A stretch of DNA of 64,000 bases from DASUPK01 sp963782345 (GTDB lineage: Bacteria > Actinomycetota > Thermoleophilia > Solirubrobacterales > 70-9). Under the pieces are notes generated by a model that had not been told where the DNA came from, ran no database searches, and was given only the letters and a program-made list of their open reading frames with translations. Both the position numbers and the translations under genes were made by a program. The stretch lies in assembly GCA_963782345.1 (NCBI GenBank), contig CAWAJF010000007.1, forward strand, positions 248,001 to 312,000, written 5' to 3'. Positions 23,853-30,828 of this stretch are shown here, piece by piece (positions within the stretch are counted from its first letter, which is position 1; each line of letters begins with the position of its first letter).

Positions 23853-24338
23853 TTACTCGACCAGCTTCTGCACGCGGTAGGTCTTCACCCCGCGCGGGGT
23901 CTCGACCGACACCGCCGCGCCGATCGACGCGTCCCTGAGCGCCCTGCCCACCGGCGACTCGATCGACAGCTTCCCCGCGGCGAAGTCGGCCTCGGTCGGC
24001 CCGACGAGCGTCCAGGTGTTCACCTTGCCGCTCGACTCGTCCATGACCTCGGCCGTGCGGCCGAAGGCAAACGAGTCTGGTGCGGCATCGCTCACTTCGA
24101 CCACGGTCGCCTTGCGGAGCCGCTCACGGAGCCTCCGGATCCGGGCCTCGAGATGGCCCTGGTCGTCCTTTGCGATGTGGTAGTCCGCGTTCTCCTTCAG
24201 GTCGCCGAGCTCCCGGGCCTCCTTGATCCGCGCCGCCATCTCGGTGCGGCGGGGGCCCTCCAGCTCCTCGAGCTCGGCGCGCAGGGCGACGATGCCCTCG
24301 GGGGTGATCGATTCGCTGTCCGGCGGAGTGTCGTTCAT
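23853..24338 (-). CDS. greA: Transcription elongation factor GreA/GreB family
   Basis: Gre factors rescue backtracked RNA polymerase by stimulating transcript cleavage. The N-terminal coiled coil (ALRAELEELEGPRRTEMAAR, IKEARELGDLKENADYHIAK) has the acidic-tip pattern GDLKENADYHxAK. The C-terminal FKBP-like domain follows (YxxLVGPTEAD type, SPVGRALRDASIGAAVSVET). The frame extends to 24392, but the ATG at 24338 (MNDTPPDSESITPEG) gives the normal length of 161 residues. Confidence 0.92.
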   Translation of the reverse strand: MNDTPPDSESITPEGIVALRAELEELEGPRRTEMAARIKEARELGDLKENADYHIAKDDQGHLEARIRRLRERLRKATVVEVSDAAPDSFAFGRTAEVMDESSGKVNTWTLVGPTEADFAAGKLSIESPVGRALRDASIGAAVSVETPRGVKTYRVQKLVE

Positions 24339-24403
24339 CGAAGCTGGGCACCATAGCCCGCGGCTCGCTTTGACCGGCGCAAGAGAGCCCATAGGATGGT
24401 CCG

Positions 24404-24658
24404 ATGAGCGACGAAAGCATCACCGCGAGGATCGAGAAGCTCGTCACGGAGGAGAGGGAGCTGCGCGGCCGCGAGCAGGCGGATCGGGATGACGAGGAAT
24501 CCCTCGAGGCCGACCGGGGGCGGTTGCGCGCGGTGGAGGTCGAGCTCGATCGCTGCTGGGACCTGCTCCGCCAGCGACGCGCCCGAGAGGAATTCGACCA
24601 GGACCCCGACAACGCCGAGGCGCGCAGCGCCGGCACCGTCGAGAACTACGAGCAGTAG
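24404..24658 (+). CDS. DUF2630 family protein
   Basis: The 84-residue protein (MSDESITARIEKLVTEEREL, then ELDRCWDLLRQRRAREEF) matches DUF2630, a small helical actinobacterial family of unknown function, at normal length. It is divergent from greA and its end abuts the zinc-finger gene on the other strand. Confidence 0.88.
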   Translation: MSDESITARIEKLVTEERELRGREQADRDDEESLEADRGRLRAVEVELDRCWDLLRQRRAREEFDQDPDNAEARSAGTVENYEQ

Positions 24659-24973
24659 CTACCCGGCGAGAGGCGAGGGCGGGATGCGGGTCTCGCCCTT
24701 CACCTCGGGGATCAGCATCGCAAGCTCGTCGACGAAGCACCAGGACCACTCCTCACCGGGTTCGAGCGAGCGGATCAGCGCGTGCCCGCTCTCCGTGGCG
24801 TGGGCGCTGGCGTGGCGATTCGGCGAGCTGTCACAACAGCCGACCTTCCCGCAAGCGAGACAGATCCGCAGGTGGAACCAGGGATCACCCGCCGCCAGGC
24901 ACTCCTCGCAGCCCTCGACGGACTCCGGTAGCTCTGTGAGAGCAATCTGATCGAGGTGGCCGCAGCCGGGCAT
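24659..24973 (-). CDS. UBP-type zinc-finger domain protein
   Basis: The 104-residue protein has the ZnF-UBP ligand pattern: C4 and H6 in MPGCGHL, a CEEC pair, CLACGKVGCCDSS, then HASAHATESGH and the aromatic WCFVDEL. In eukaryotes this fold binds the ubiquitin C-terminus; in actinobacteria it is a stand-alone domain of unknown role. It converges with the DUF2630 gene with no gap. Confidence 0.88.
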   Translation of the reverse strand: MPGCGHLDQIALTELPESVEGCEECLAAGDPWFHLRICLACGKVGCCDSSPNRHASAHATESGHALIRSLEPGEEWSWCFVDELAMLIPEVKGETRIPPSPLAG

Positions 24974-25002
24974 CGCTCTGCAAGCCTAGAGGGCAGTCAA
25001 CC

Positions 25003-25887
25003 TCATGCGAGGCGCTCGATGCGCGACTCCCCCGCGTATACGTTGAAGCCCGTCCCCCGCGAGAACCCGACCAGCGTCATGTTGGATTCCCGGGCGAGGC
25101 GAACCGCGAGGCTCGACGGGGCCGAGACCGCCGCGACGATCGGGATCGCGGCCATCAGGGCCTTCTGGACCAGCTCGAAGGAGGCCCGTCCGGACACCTG
25201 CAGGACGGCCGCGAGCGGTCCGTCGCCATCTCCCGCGCCCTCCGAGCGCCTCATGATCCCTCGGCCGATCGCCTTGTCGACAGCGTTGTGCCGCCCGACG
25301 TCCTCCCGGAGGACGAGAAGCTCCCCGTCCGCTGAGAACAGACCGGCGGCATGCAGGCCGCCCGTCTTCTCGAAGGTCCGCTGGCCGCGGCGGAGCCGCT
25401 CCGGGAGCGCGCCGAGCCGGTCTGCGCTCACCGGCGGGCCGTCGGCCACCGGGTCGGCCGCGAGGCGGACCGCATCGATGCTCGCCTTGCCGCAGATGCC
25501 GCAGGAGGAGGTGGCGTAGAAGTTGCGCTGCCATCCGGTTCGCGGCCCGGCGCCGTGCCGTAGTCTCACGTCGATGACGCCTCCGTCGGCCTCCGGGCGG
25601 CATTCGACCGCGGCCGCCACATCTCCCGGATCGACGATCCCCTCACCGGCCAGAAACCCGATTGCGAGCTCGGCATCCTCGCCGGGCCCCGGAGTCCTCA
25701 TCGTCACGGCGACCTGCTCGCCGTCGAGTCGGATCTCCAGAGGCTCCTCGACGGCAACCGCGTCTCGCGTTCGATTCGCCCGCCCCTCGCGCAGCCGTAG
25801 GATCCCGACCCGCTCGCTGGACCGGCCGCCGCGCGACTGCTCCGGGCGCTCGGCCTCGAGCACCTCATACGGGTCCGTCCGCTCCAT
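25003..25887 (-). CDS. fdhD: Formate dehydrogenase accessory sulfurtransferase FdhD
   Basis: FdhD passes sulfur from a cysteine desulfurase to the molybdenum cofactor of formate dehydrogenase. The 294-residue product from the ATG at 25887 has AVEEPLEIRLDGEQVAVTMR, ELAIGFLAGEGIV, the sulfur-carrying pair Cys129/Cys132 in SSCGICGKAS and LREDVGRHNAVDKAIGRG. Upstream read-through in this frame is an artefact of GC-rich sequence. It is divergent from moaA, sharing a 117-bp gap with several small hairpins. Confidence 0.95.
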   Translation of the reverse strand: MERTDPYEVLEAERPEQSRGGRSSERVGILRLREGRANRTRDAVAVEEPLEIRLDGEQVAVTMRTPGPGEDAELAIGFLAGEGIVDPGDVAAAVECRPEADGGVIDVRLRHGAGPRTGWQRNFYATSSCGICGKASIDAVRLAADPVADGPPVSADRLGALPERLRRGQRTFEKTGGLHAAGLFSADGELLVLREDVGRHNAVDKAIGRGIMRRSEGAGDGDGPLAAVLQVSGRASFELVQKALMAAIPIVAAVSAPSSLAVRLARESNMTLVGFSRGTGFNVYAGESRIERLA

Positions 25888-25930
25888 CACGACTGGATCC
25901 CCATTTCGCGCTTCTTCCCCGAGAATCCGT

Positions 25931-25977
25931 CCGGCAACCGGGGTTTCGGCCGTAACGGGCCAGGTTTCCGGGAGACC
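25931..25977 (+). promoter_or_regulatory. Row of hairpins in the moaA leader
   Basis: Three short stems follow each other: CCGG-CAA-CCGG, GGCC-GTAACG-GGCC and GGTTTC-CGG-GAGACC. They end 27 bases before the moaA start. Molybdenum-cofactor riboswitches are known upstream of moaA in other bacteria, but I could not match this sequence to that consensus. Confidence 0.35.
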
Positions 25978-26004
25978 ACGCCGGGGATGCTGCGGATGCC
26001 AGCG

Positions 26005-27003
26005 ATGAACGCACGAGAAGCCCTGCTCGATCGGCACGGCCGCCGCATCAGGGACCTGCGGGTCTCCGTCACGGATCGGTGCAACTTCCGCTGCCAGTAC
26101 TGCATGCCTGCGGAGGGTATGCCCTGGCTCGATCGCGACGAGCTGCTCACCTTCGAGGAGATCGCCCGGCTTGTACGGCTGATGGCGAGGATGGGGATCG
26201 AGGGCGTTCGGCTGACCGGCGGCGAGCCGCTGGCGCGCCGCGAGTTCCCCCGGCTCGTCTCGATGCTCTCGCCGATCGATGAGATCCGCGACCTCTCCCT
26301 GACCACCAACGGCTACCTCCTCGAGCGTGACGCGGCCGCGCTCGCCGACGCCGGCATCGAGCGCGTCAACGTCTCGATCGACTCCCTGCAGCGCGACCGC
26401 TTCTTCCAGATCACGCGCCGCGACGCTCTGCCCCAGGTGCTGCGGGGGCTGGACGCGGTCGCCGGGCTGCCCTCGATCCGGCGGGTCAAGGTGAACGCAC
26501 TCGGCATCCGGGGCTTCACCGAGGAGGAGATCCTGCCGTTCTGCGAGCTCGCCCGCTCCACTCAGATCCAGGTGAGGTTCATCGAGTTCATGCCGCTCGA
26601 CGCCGATCATGCCTGGACCGAGGACCAGGTGCTGACCGGCGAGGAGATCCGCCGGGTGATCGAGGAGCGCTACGAGCTCGTCGAGTCCCCGCGCGAGCCC
26701 TCCGCCACGGCGCGGGTCTTCCGGTTCTCCGACGGCAGCGGCGAGGTGGGCTTCGTCAACCCGGTCTCCGAGCCGTTCTGCGCCGACTGCGACCGGATCC
26801 GGCTGACCTCCGACGGCAAGCTGCGCACCTGCCTGTTCTCGCTCGGCGAGACCGATCTCCGGGGGCCTCTCCGGGATGGGGCCGTCGACGCCGAGCTCGA
26901 GCGCGTCATCCGTGAAGCCGTCTGGCGGAAGGAGCTCAAGCATCGTGTGAACGAGACGGGCTTCGTCCAGCCGAAGCGGACCATGAGCGCCATCGGGGGA
27001 TAG
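26005..27003 (+). CDS. moaA: GTP 3',8-cyclase MoaA
   Basis: This radical SAM enzyme starts molybdenum cofactor synthesis from GTP. The 332-residue product from the ATG at 26005 has the SAM cluster Cys26/Cys30/Cys33 (DRCNFRCQYC), GVRLTGGEPLARR, the second cluster in CADCDRIRLTSDGKLRTC and the C-terminal GG needed for activity. The downstream DUF6457 gene starts right after the stop codon. Confidence 0.97.
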   Translation: MNAREALLDRHGRRIRDLRVSVTDRCNFRCQYCMPAEGMPWLDRDELLTFEEIARLVRLMARMGIEGVRLTGGEPLARREFPRLVSMLSPIDEIRDLSLTTNGYLLERDAAALADAGIERVNVSIDSLQRDRFFQITRRDALPQVLRGLDAVAGLPSIRRVKVNALGIRGFTEEEILPFCELARSTQIQVRFIEFMPLDADHAWTEDQVLTGEEIRRVIEERYELVESPREPSATARVFRFSDGSGEVGFVNPVSEPFCADCDRIRLTSDGKLRTCLFSLGETDLRGPLRDGAVDAELERVIREAVWRKELKHRVNETGFVQPKRTMSAIGG

Positions 27004-27228
27004 ATGAGGCGCGACCAATGGCTCGCCGAATTCGCCGCGAAGCTCGGGCTCGATCCCCCGACCAAGGGAGAGGTGAAGGACCTGCTCGACCTTGCGGGGA
27101 CCGCGGCGCACGCCTCCGAGCGCACCGCCGCGCCGATCGCCTGCTGGCTCGCCGGGCGCAGCGACCGGAGCTTCGCGGAGCTGGCGGAGATCGCGGAGTC
27201 GATCGCGCCGCCCGGCGATGCCGGCTAG
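27004..27228 (+). CDS. DUF6457 domain protein
   Basis: The 74-residue product (WLAEFAAKLGLDPPTKGEVK, AHASERTAAPIACWLAGRS) matches DUF6457, a small helical family usually encoded or fused with molybdopterin genes such as mobA. It begins one base after the moaA stop, so it is co-transcribed. It overlaps the end of mobA by four bases (convergent). Function is unknown. Confidence 0.85.
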   Translation: MRRDQWLAEFAAKLGLDPPTKGEVKDLLDLAGTAAHASERTAAPIACWLAGRSDRSFAELAEIAESIAPPGDAG

Positions 27229-27806
27229 AGCAGCCGCTCCGCGATGATCAGGTCGTCTTGAGTGTTCACGCTGAACACCAGCCGCTCCGGATCTCCGAAT
27301 CGGGCGAGCTCTTCCTCGTCGATGCGCCGTGGACCGAGGCTCTCCACGGCGCCGCGCAGGGACCCCTCCGTGGCGAGCGCCGCCGAGAAGGGATCGATCG
27401 CCCCCTCGTCGTAGATCCCGAGCAGCGGCTCGAGCCTGCCGCCGACCGACGCCATCGCCGGGGGGGCGAGCGAGGCGAGCCAGCGCAGCAGCTCCGCGGT
27501 CAGGAAGGGCATGTCGCAGCCGAGCAACAGCACGCCCCGCGGGGCCTCGCCGAGCGCCGTGATCGCGCCCACCAGGGGATGAGTGGGGCGCTCCGGCTCG
27601 CGAACGACCTGGCAGTCGAGCGGCGGCAGCGCGGAATCCGGCTTGGCGACGACGAACGGGGCCAGCCCGGCCGCCAGGGTGGCCTCGAGCGGGTAGGTGA
27701 TCAGCGGCCGGCCCGCAAGGGACGCCTCCGCCTTCTCTCCCCCCAGACGCGATCCCGATCCGCCCGCCAGGATCGCCGCCCTGATCTCGCTCTCGTGATC
27801 CGCCAC
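27225..27806 (-). CDS. mobA: Molybdenum cofactor guanylyltransferase MobA
   Basis: MobA attaches GMP to molybdopterin, giving the dinucleotide form needed by formate dehydrogenase. The 193-residue product has the nucleotide-binding start AAILAGGSGSRLGGEKAEAS, GVLLLGCDMPFLTAELL and a C-terminal FSVNTQDDLIIAERL. Length is normal. It is the one cofactor gene here on the minus strand between moaA and moeA. Confidence 0.93.
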   Translation of the reverse strand: MADHESEIRAAILAGGSGSRLGGEKAEASLAGRPLITYPLEATLAAGLAPFVVAKPDSALPPLDCQVVREPERPTHPLVGAITALGEAPRGVLLLGCDMPFLTAELLRWLASLAPPAMASVGGRLEPLLGIYDEGAIDPFSAALATEGSLRGAVESLGPRRIDEEELARFGDPERLVFSVNTQDDLIIAERLL

Positions 27807-27832
27807 CCGCCAAGTCTCCCAGCGGTGCCGCC

Positions 27833-29086
27833 ATGCCGAGGCCGGCGTTGATCACCGCGGAGGAGGCGCGGCAGGCGGTGCTGGCCCAGGTCTCGGCCCT
27901 GCCGGCGGAGCCGGTCGAGCTCGGTCGAGCCGCGGGGCGCGTCCTCGCCGAGCCGGTCGCCGCGCCCGCCGACGTTCCCGCCTTCGACAACTCGGCGATG
28001 GATGGCTACGCCATGCGCGCGGAAGACGGATCGGCCGCGAACGTTGATGCGCCGCTGGAGCTCGAATTGGTCGCGGAGTCGCGGGCGGGACGCCCCGCCG
28101 ATCTGCCCGTCGATCGCGGCCAGGCGATCGCGATCTCAACGGGCGCGAAGCTGCCCGCCGGAGCCGACTGCGTCGTCCGCATCGAGGACACCGAGCAGCG
28201 CGAGCGCCGGGTCCTGATCCTGGACGCTCCGGTTCCGGGCCTCAACGTCAGGCGCGCTGGCGAAGACCTCAGCGCAGGGGAGGTTGCGCTCGCCGGGGGG
28301 ACGGTGCTCGGGCCCGCCGAGCTTGGCGTGATCGCCTCGGTCGGGCGCGCGCAGGTCGTCTGCCATCGCCGCCCGGCCGTCGCGGTCCTCAGCACGGGCG
28401 ATGAGCTGAGGCCTCCGGGTGGGGACCTCGGCCCCGGTCAGATCCACGACACCAACTCGCATTCGGTCGCGGCTCTGGCGGCGCTCGCCGGCGGGCTCGT
28501 GAGCCCGCCCGGCTGGGCGGGAGACACGGAGACGGAGGTGAACGATGCGCTCGCGCCGGCTCTTGCCGCGGACGTCGCGATCGTCTGTGGCGGCGTCTCG
28601 GTCGGCGCCCACGACCACGTGCGCCCGGCGCTGACGGCGCTTGGAGTCGAGGAGCGCTTCTGGGGCGTCGCGCTGAAGCCCGGGCGGCCCACCTGGTTCG
28701 GAGTGCGCGAGGGCGGCGGGCTCGTCTTCGGGCTGCCCGGCAATCCGGTCTCGGCGATCGTCACCTTCCTGCTCTTCGTGCGGCCCGCCCTGCTGGCCCT
28801 CGCGGGCCACGAGGAGGACGTCGAGCGGACGACCGCGGTGCTCGACGACGCCTACCCGAAGCAGCCGGGCCGAGCCCACGCCGTCCGCTGCCGGCTGCGG
28901 CTGGCCGAGGACGGCTGGCACGTCCGCCCGACCAAGGCGCAGGGCTCCCACGTGCTCAGCTCGATGCTCGGGGCGGACTGCCTCGCCTTCCTCCCCACGG
29001 ACGCCGAGTCGCTGAAGGCGGGAAGCCGGGTGGAGATCATGCTGCTGCCGAAGCTACCGCTACGCGGGAAGATGGTGGATCGATGA
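27833..29086 (+). CDS. moeA: Molybdopterin molybdenumtransferase MoeA
   Basis: MoeA inserts molybdate into adenylylated molybdopterin. The 417-residue product shows PAFDNSAMDGYAMRAED, AISTGAKLPAGADCVVRIED, AVLSTGDELRPPG, the IVCGGVSVGAHDHVRPAL catalytic region (GGxSxGxxD) and VFGLPGNPVSAIVTFLLFVR. All four domains are present. Its stop overlaps the start of the fusion gene (ATGA). Confidence 0.96.
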   Translation: MPRPALITAEEARQAVLAQVSALPAEPVELGRAAGRVLAEPVAAPADVPAFDNSAMDGYAMRAEDGSAANVDAPLELELVAESRAGRPADLPVDRGQAIAISTGAKLPAGADCVVRIEDTEQRERRVLILDAPVPGLNVRRAGEDLSAGEVALAGGTVLGPAELGVIASVGRAQVVCHRRPAVAVLSTGDELRPPGGDLGPGQIHDTNSHSVAALAALAGGLVSPPGWAGDTETEVNDALAPALAADVAIVCGGVSVGAHDHVRPALTALGVEERFWGVALKPGRPTWFGVREGGGLVFGLPGNPVSAIVTFLLFVRPALLALAGHEEDVERTTAVLDDAYPKQPGRAHAVRCRLRLAEDGWHVRPTKAQGSHVLSSMLGADCLAFLPTDAESLKAGSRVEIMLLPKLPLRGKMVDR

Positions 29087-30240
29087 AGGTCACGGTGCTC
29101 CTCTTCGCGACGTTCCGCCAGCGGGCCGGCGCGCGGTCGGTTGACCTCGAGCTCGCCGACGGCGCCACCGCGGCGGATGCGCTTGCCGCGATCGGGAGCG
29201 ATGCCGGTCTCGGCGAGCTGGTCGAGCGAATGCCGGTCAGGGTCGCCGTGAACCGCGAGTACGTCCCCGACACCACGGTCCTCTCCCCAGGAGACGAGCT
29301 GGCCGTGATCCCGCCGGTCAGCGGAGGGGCCGGTCCCTTCGCCCGGGTGACGACGGATCCGCTCTCGGCGGAGGCGCTGCTCGGCCGCGTCGCGAGTCCC
29401 GCCGCCGGAGCGACGGTCGTCTTCATCGGCTCGACGCGGGATGTCGCGGCGCTGGACTACGAGGCCTATCGCGAGATGGCGGAAGGGCGAATCGCGGAGA
29501 TCCTCACCGGGATCGTCAGCGCCCTCGGGCTCGAGGGAGCGGCGGGCGAGCACCGCGTCGGGACGGTGCCACTCGGGGAGCCGAGCGTAATCGTCGCCGT
29601 CTCGGCCGCGCACCGGGCCGAGGCGTTCGCCGGGGCGCGGGAGGCGATCGACAGGATCAAGCAGGACGTCCCGATCTGGAAGACCGAGGCGGGCGATGAA
29701 GCGAGCGTCGCGGAGCTCCGCCACCTGCACTCCGTACCGGAGCCCTCGCCGGACGCCCCCGGTTCCGGCATGAGCCATCTGGACTCGACGGGTGCGGCCA
29801 GGATGGTCGACGTCTCGGGCAAGCCGGTCACCGAGCGACGGGCCCGTGCGGAGGGCGTGGTGGTGATGGCACCGGAGACCGCCGGCGCCGTCGCCCGCGG
29901 CGACTCGAAGAAGGGCGACGTCCTCGGCACCGCCAGGATCGCCGCGATCCAGGCGGCGAAGCGGACCGCCGATCTGATCCCGCTCGCGCACCCCCTCCCG
30001 CTCACCCACGTCGACGTCGACTTCGGAATAGACCCGGACGCGGGCCGGATCGAGGTCTCGGCCTCGGCCGAGACGTCGGACCGCACCGGCGTGGAGATGG
30101 AGGCGATGACCGCGGCGTCGGTGGCCGCCCTGACGATCTACGACATGGTCAAGGGGATGGAGCGCGGCGTCGAGATCGCCCATCTGCGGCTGCTGGAGAA
30201 GAGCGGTGGCCGCCACGACTGGCGGCGGGACGCTCTGTGA
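29083..30240 (+). CDS. MoaD-MoaE-MoaC triple fusion protein
   Basis: Residues 1-82 are MoaD, ending in an internal Gly81-Gly82 (IPPVSGGAGPF). About 85-205 are MoaE, with YEAYREMAEGRI, VAVSAAHRAEAF and the catalytic-type lysines Lys193 and Lys200 (RIKQDVPIWK). About 230-385 are MoaC (RMVDVSGKPVTERRA, KKGDVLGTARIAAIQAAKRT, LIPLAHPLP, TIYDMVKGMERG). MoaD/MoaE make molybdopterin synthase and MoaC makes its substrate cPMP. MoaD needs a free C-terminal GG for thiocarboxylation, so cleavage after Gly82 is expected, as described for mycobacterial MoaX. It is coupled to moeA and mogA. Confidence 0.93.
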   Translation: MKVTVLLFATFRQRAGARSVDLELADGATAADALAAIGSDAGLGELVERMPVRVAVNREYVPDTTVLSPGDELAVIPPVSGGAGPFARVTTDPLSAEALLGRVASPAAGATVVFIGSTRDVAALDYEAYREMAEGRIAEILTGIVSALGLEGAAGEHRVGTVPLGEPSVIVAVSAAHRAEAFAGAREAIDRIKQDVPIWKTEAGDEASVAELRHLHSVPEPSPDAPGSGMSHLDSTGAARMVDVSGKPVTERRARAEGVVVMAPETAGAVARGDSKKGDVLGTARIAAIQAAKRTADLIPLAHPLPLTHVDVDFGIDPDAGRIEVSASAETSDRTGVEMEAMTAASVAALTIYDMVKGMERGVEIAHLRLLEKSGGRHDWRRDAL

Positions 30241-30803
30241 GAGCGGCGGTGATCACCGTGAGCACCTCGCGCGCCCGCGGCGACGATGCGCCCGACGAGA
30301 GCGGCCCCCGTCTGGAGGCCGTCATCGGGCGGCTCGGTGGCGAGCTGGCCGGGAGCGACCTGATCGCGGACGACGCCGAGGCGATCGCGGCGCGGCTGCG
30401 CCACTGGGCCGACGAGGATGGTTGCGACCTGATTCTGACCAGCGGCGGCACCGGCCTCGCGCCGAGCGACGTCACCCCCGAGGCGACGCTCGCGGTGATC
30501 GAGCGTGAGGCCCCCGGCATCGCCGAGGCGATGCGCGACGCGTCGAAGCCGCACACCGACAAGTGGATGCTCTCCCGAGCCGTCGCCGGGACCCGCGGCC
30601 GCACCCTGATCGTCAACTTCCCCGGCAGCCCGCGGAGCATCGACCAGACGGCACCGGCGATCGAACCCGCGCTGACGCACGCGCTCGATCTGCTGGCTGA
30701 CGAGGCGGCGAAGGAATCGAACCTTCCAAGCGATGGTCTACATCGCCCTGCTGGCTTTGAGGGCCAGACGGGCCACCAGACCCCTGCCGCCCCACGAGAT
30801 TGA
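30237..30803 (+). CDS. mogA: Molybdopterin adenylyltransferase MogA/MoaB
   Basis: This enzyme adenylylates molybdopterin before metal insertion by MoeA. The GTG at 30237 overlaps the previous stop (GTGA). Motifs are AAVITVSTSRARGDDAPDES, LILTSGGTGLAPSDVTPEAT, PGIAEAMRDAS and LIVNFPGSPRSIDQ. The conserved domain ends near residue 155. The remaining 33 or so residues (from 30701) are read across the antisense tRNA-Sec gene and are probably not functional. Confidence 0.93.
   Translation: MRAAVITVSTSRARGDDAPDESGPRLEAVIGRLGGELAGSDLIADDAEAIAARLRHWADEDGCDLILTSGGTGLAPSDVTPEATLAVIEREAPGIAEAMRDASKPHTDKWMLSRAVAGTRGRTLIVNFPGSPRSIDQTAPAIEPALTHALDLLADEAAKESNLPSDGLHRPAGFEGQTGHQTPAAPRD
30701..30793 (-). tRNA. 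selC: tRNA-Sec (anticodon UCA)
   Basis: The reverse strand folds as a selenocysteine tRNA. It has an 8-bp acceptor stem (GGGGCGGC with GCCGCCTC, one G-U), an anticodon arm CTGGC-CCTCAAA-GCCAG with anticodon TCA, a long variable arm GCGATG/CATCGC and a T arm GAAGG-TTCGATT-CCTTC, then discriminator G. The 3' CCA is not encoded. The 8+5 acceptor/T stack, long variable arm and UCA anticodon together are specific for tRNA-Sec. It begins 35 bases after selB on the same strand and lies antisense in the 3' end of mogA. Confidence 0.95.
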
Positions 30804-30828
30804 GCCTCGTCCCCTCCTCTCTACCAAC

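Noticed and set aside
25003..27990. A 995-codon open frame on the minus strand
   Set aside because: Only the last 294 codons are FdhD. The rest is the antisense of moaA, DUF6457 and mobA and has the Arg/Gly/Ala-rich composition of a GC-rich shadow frame.
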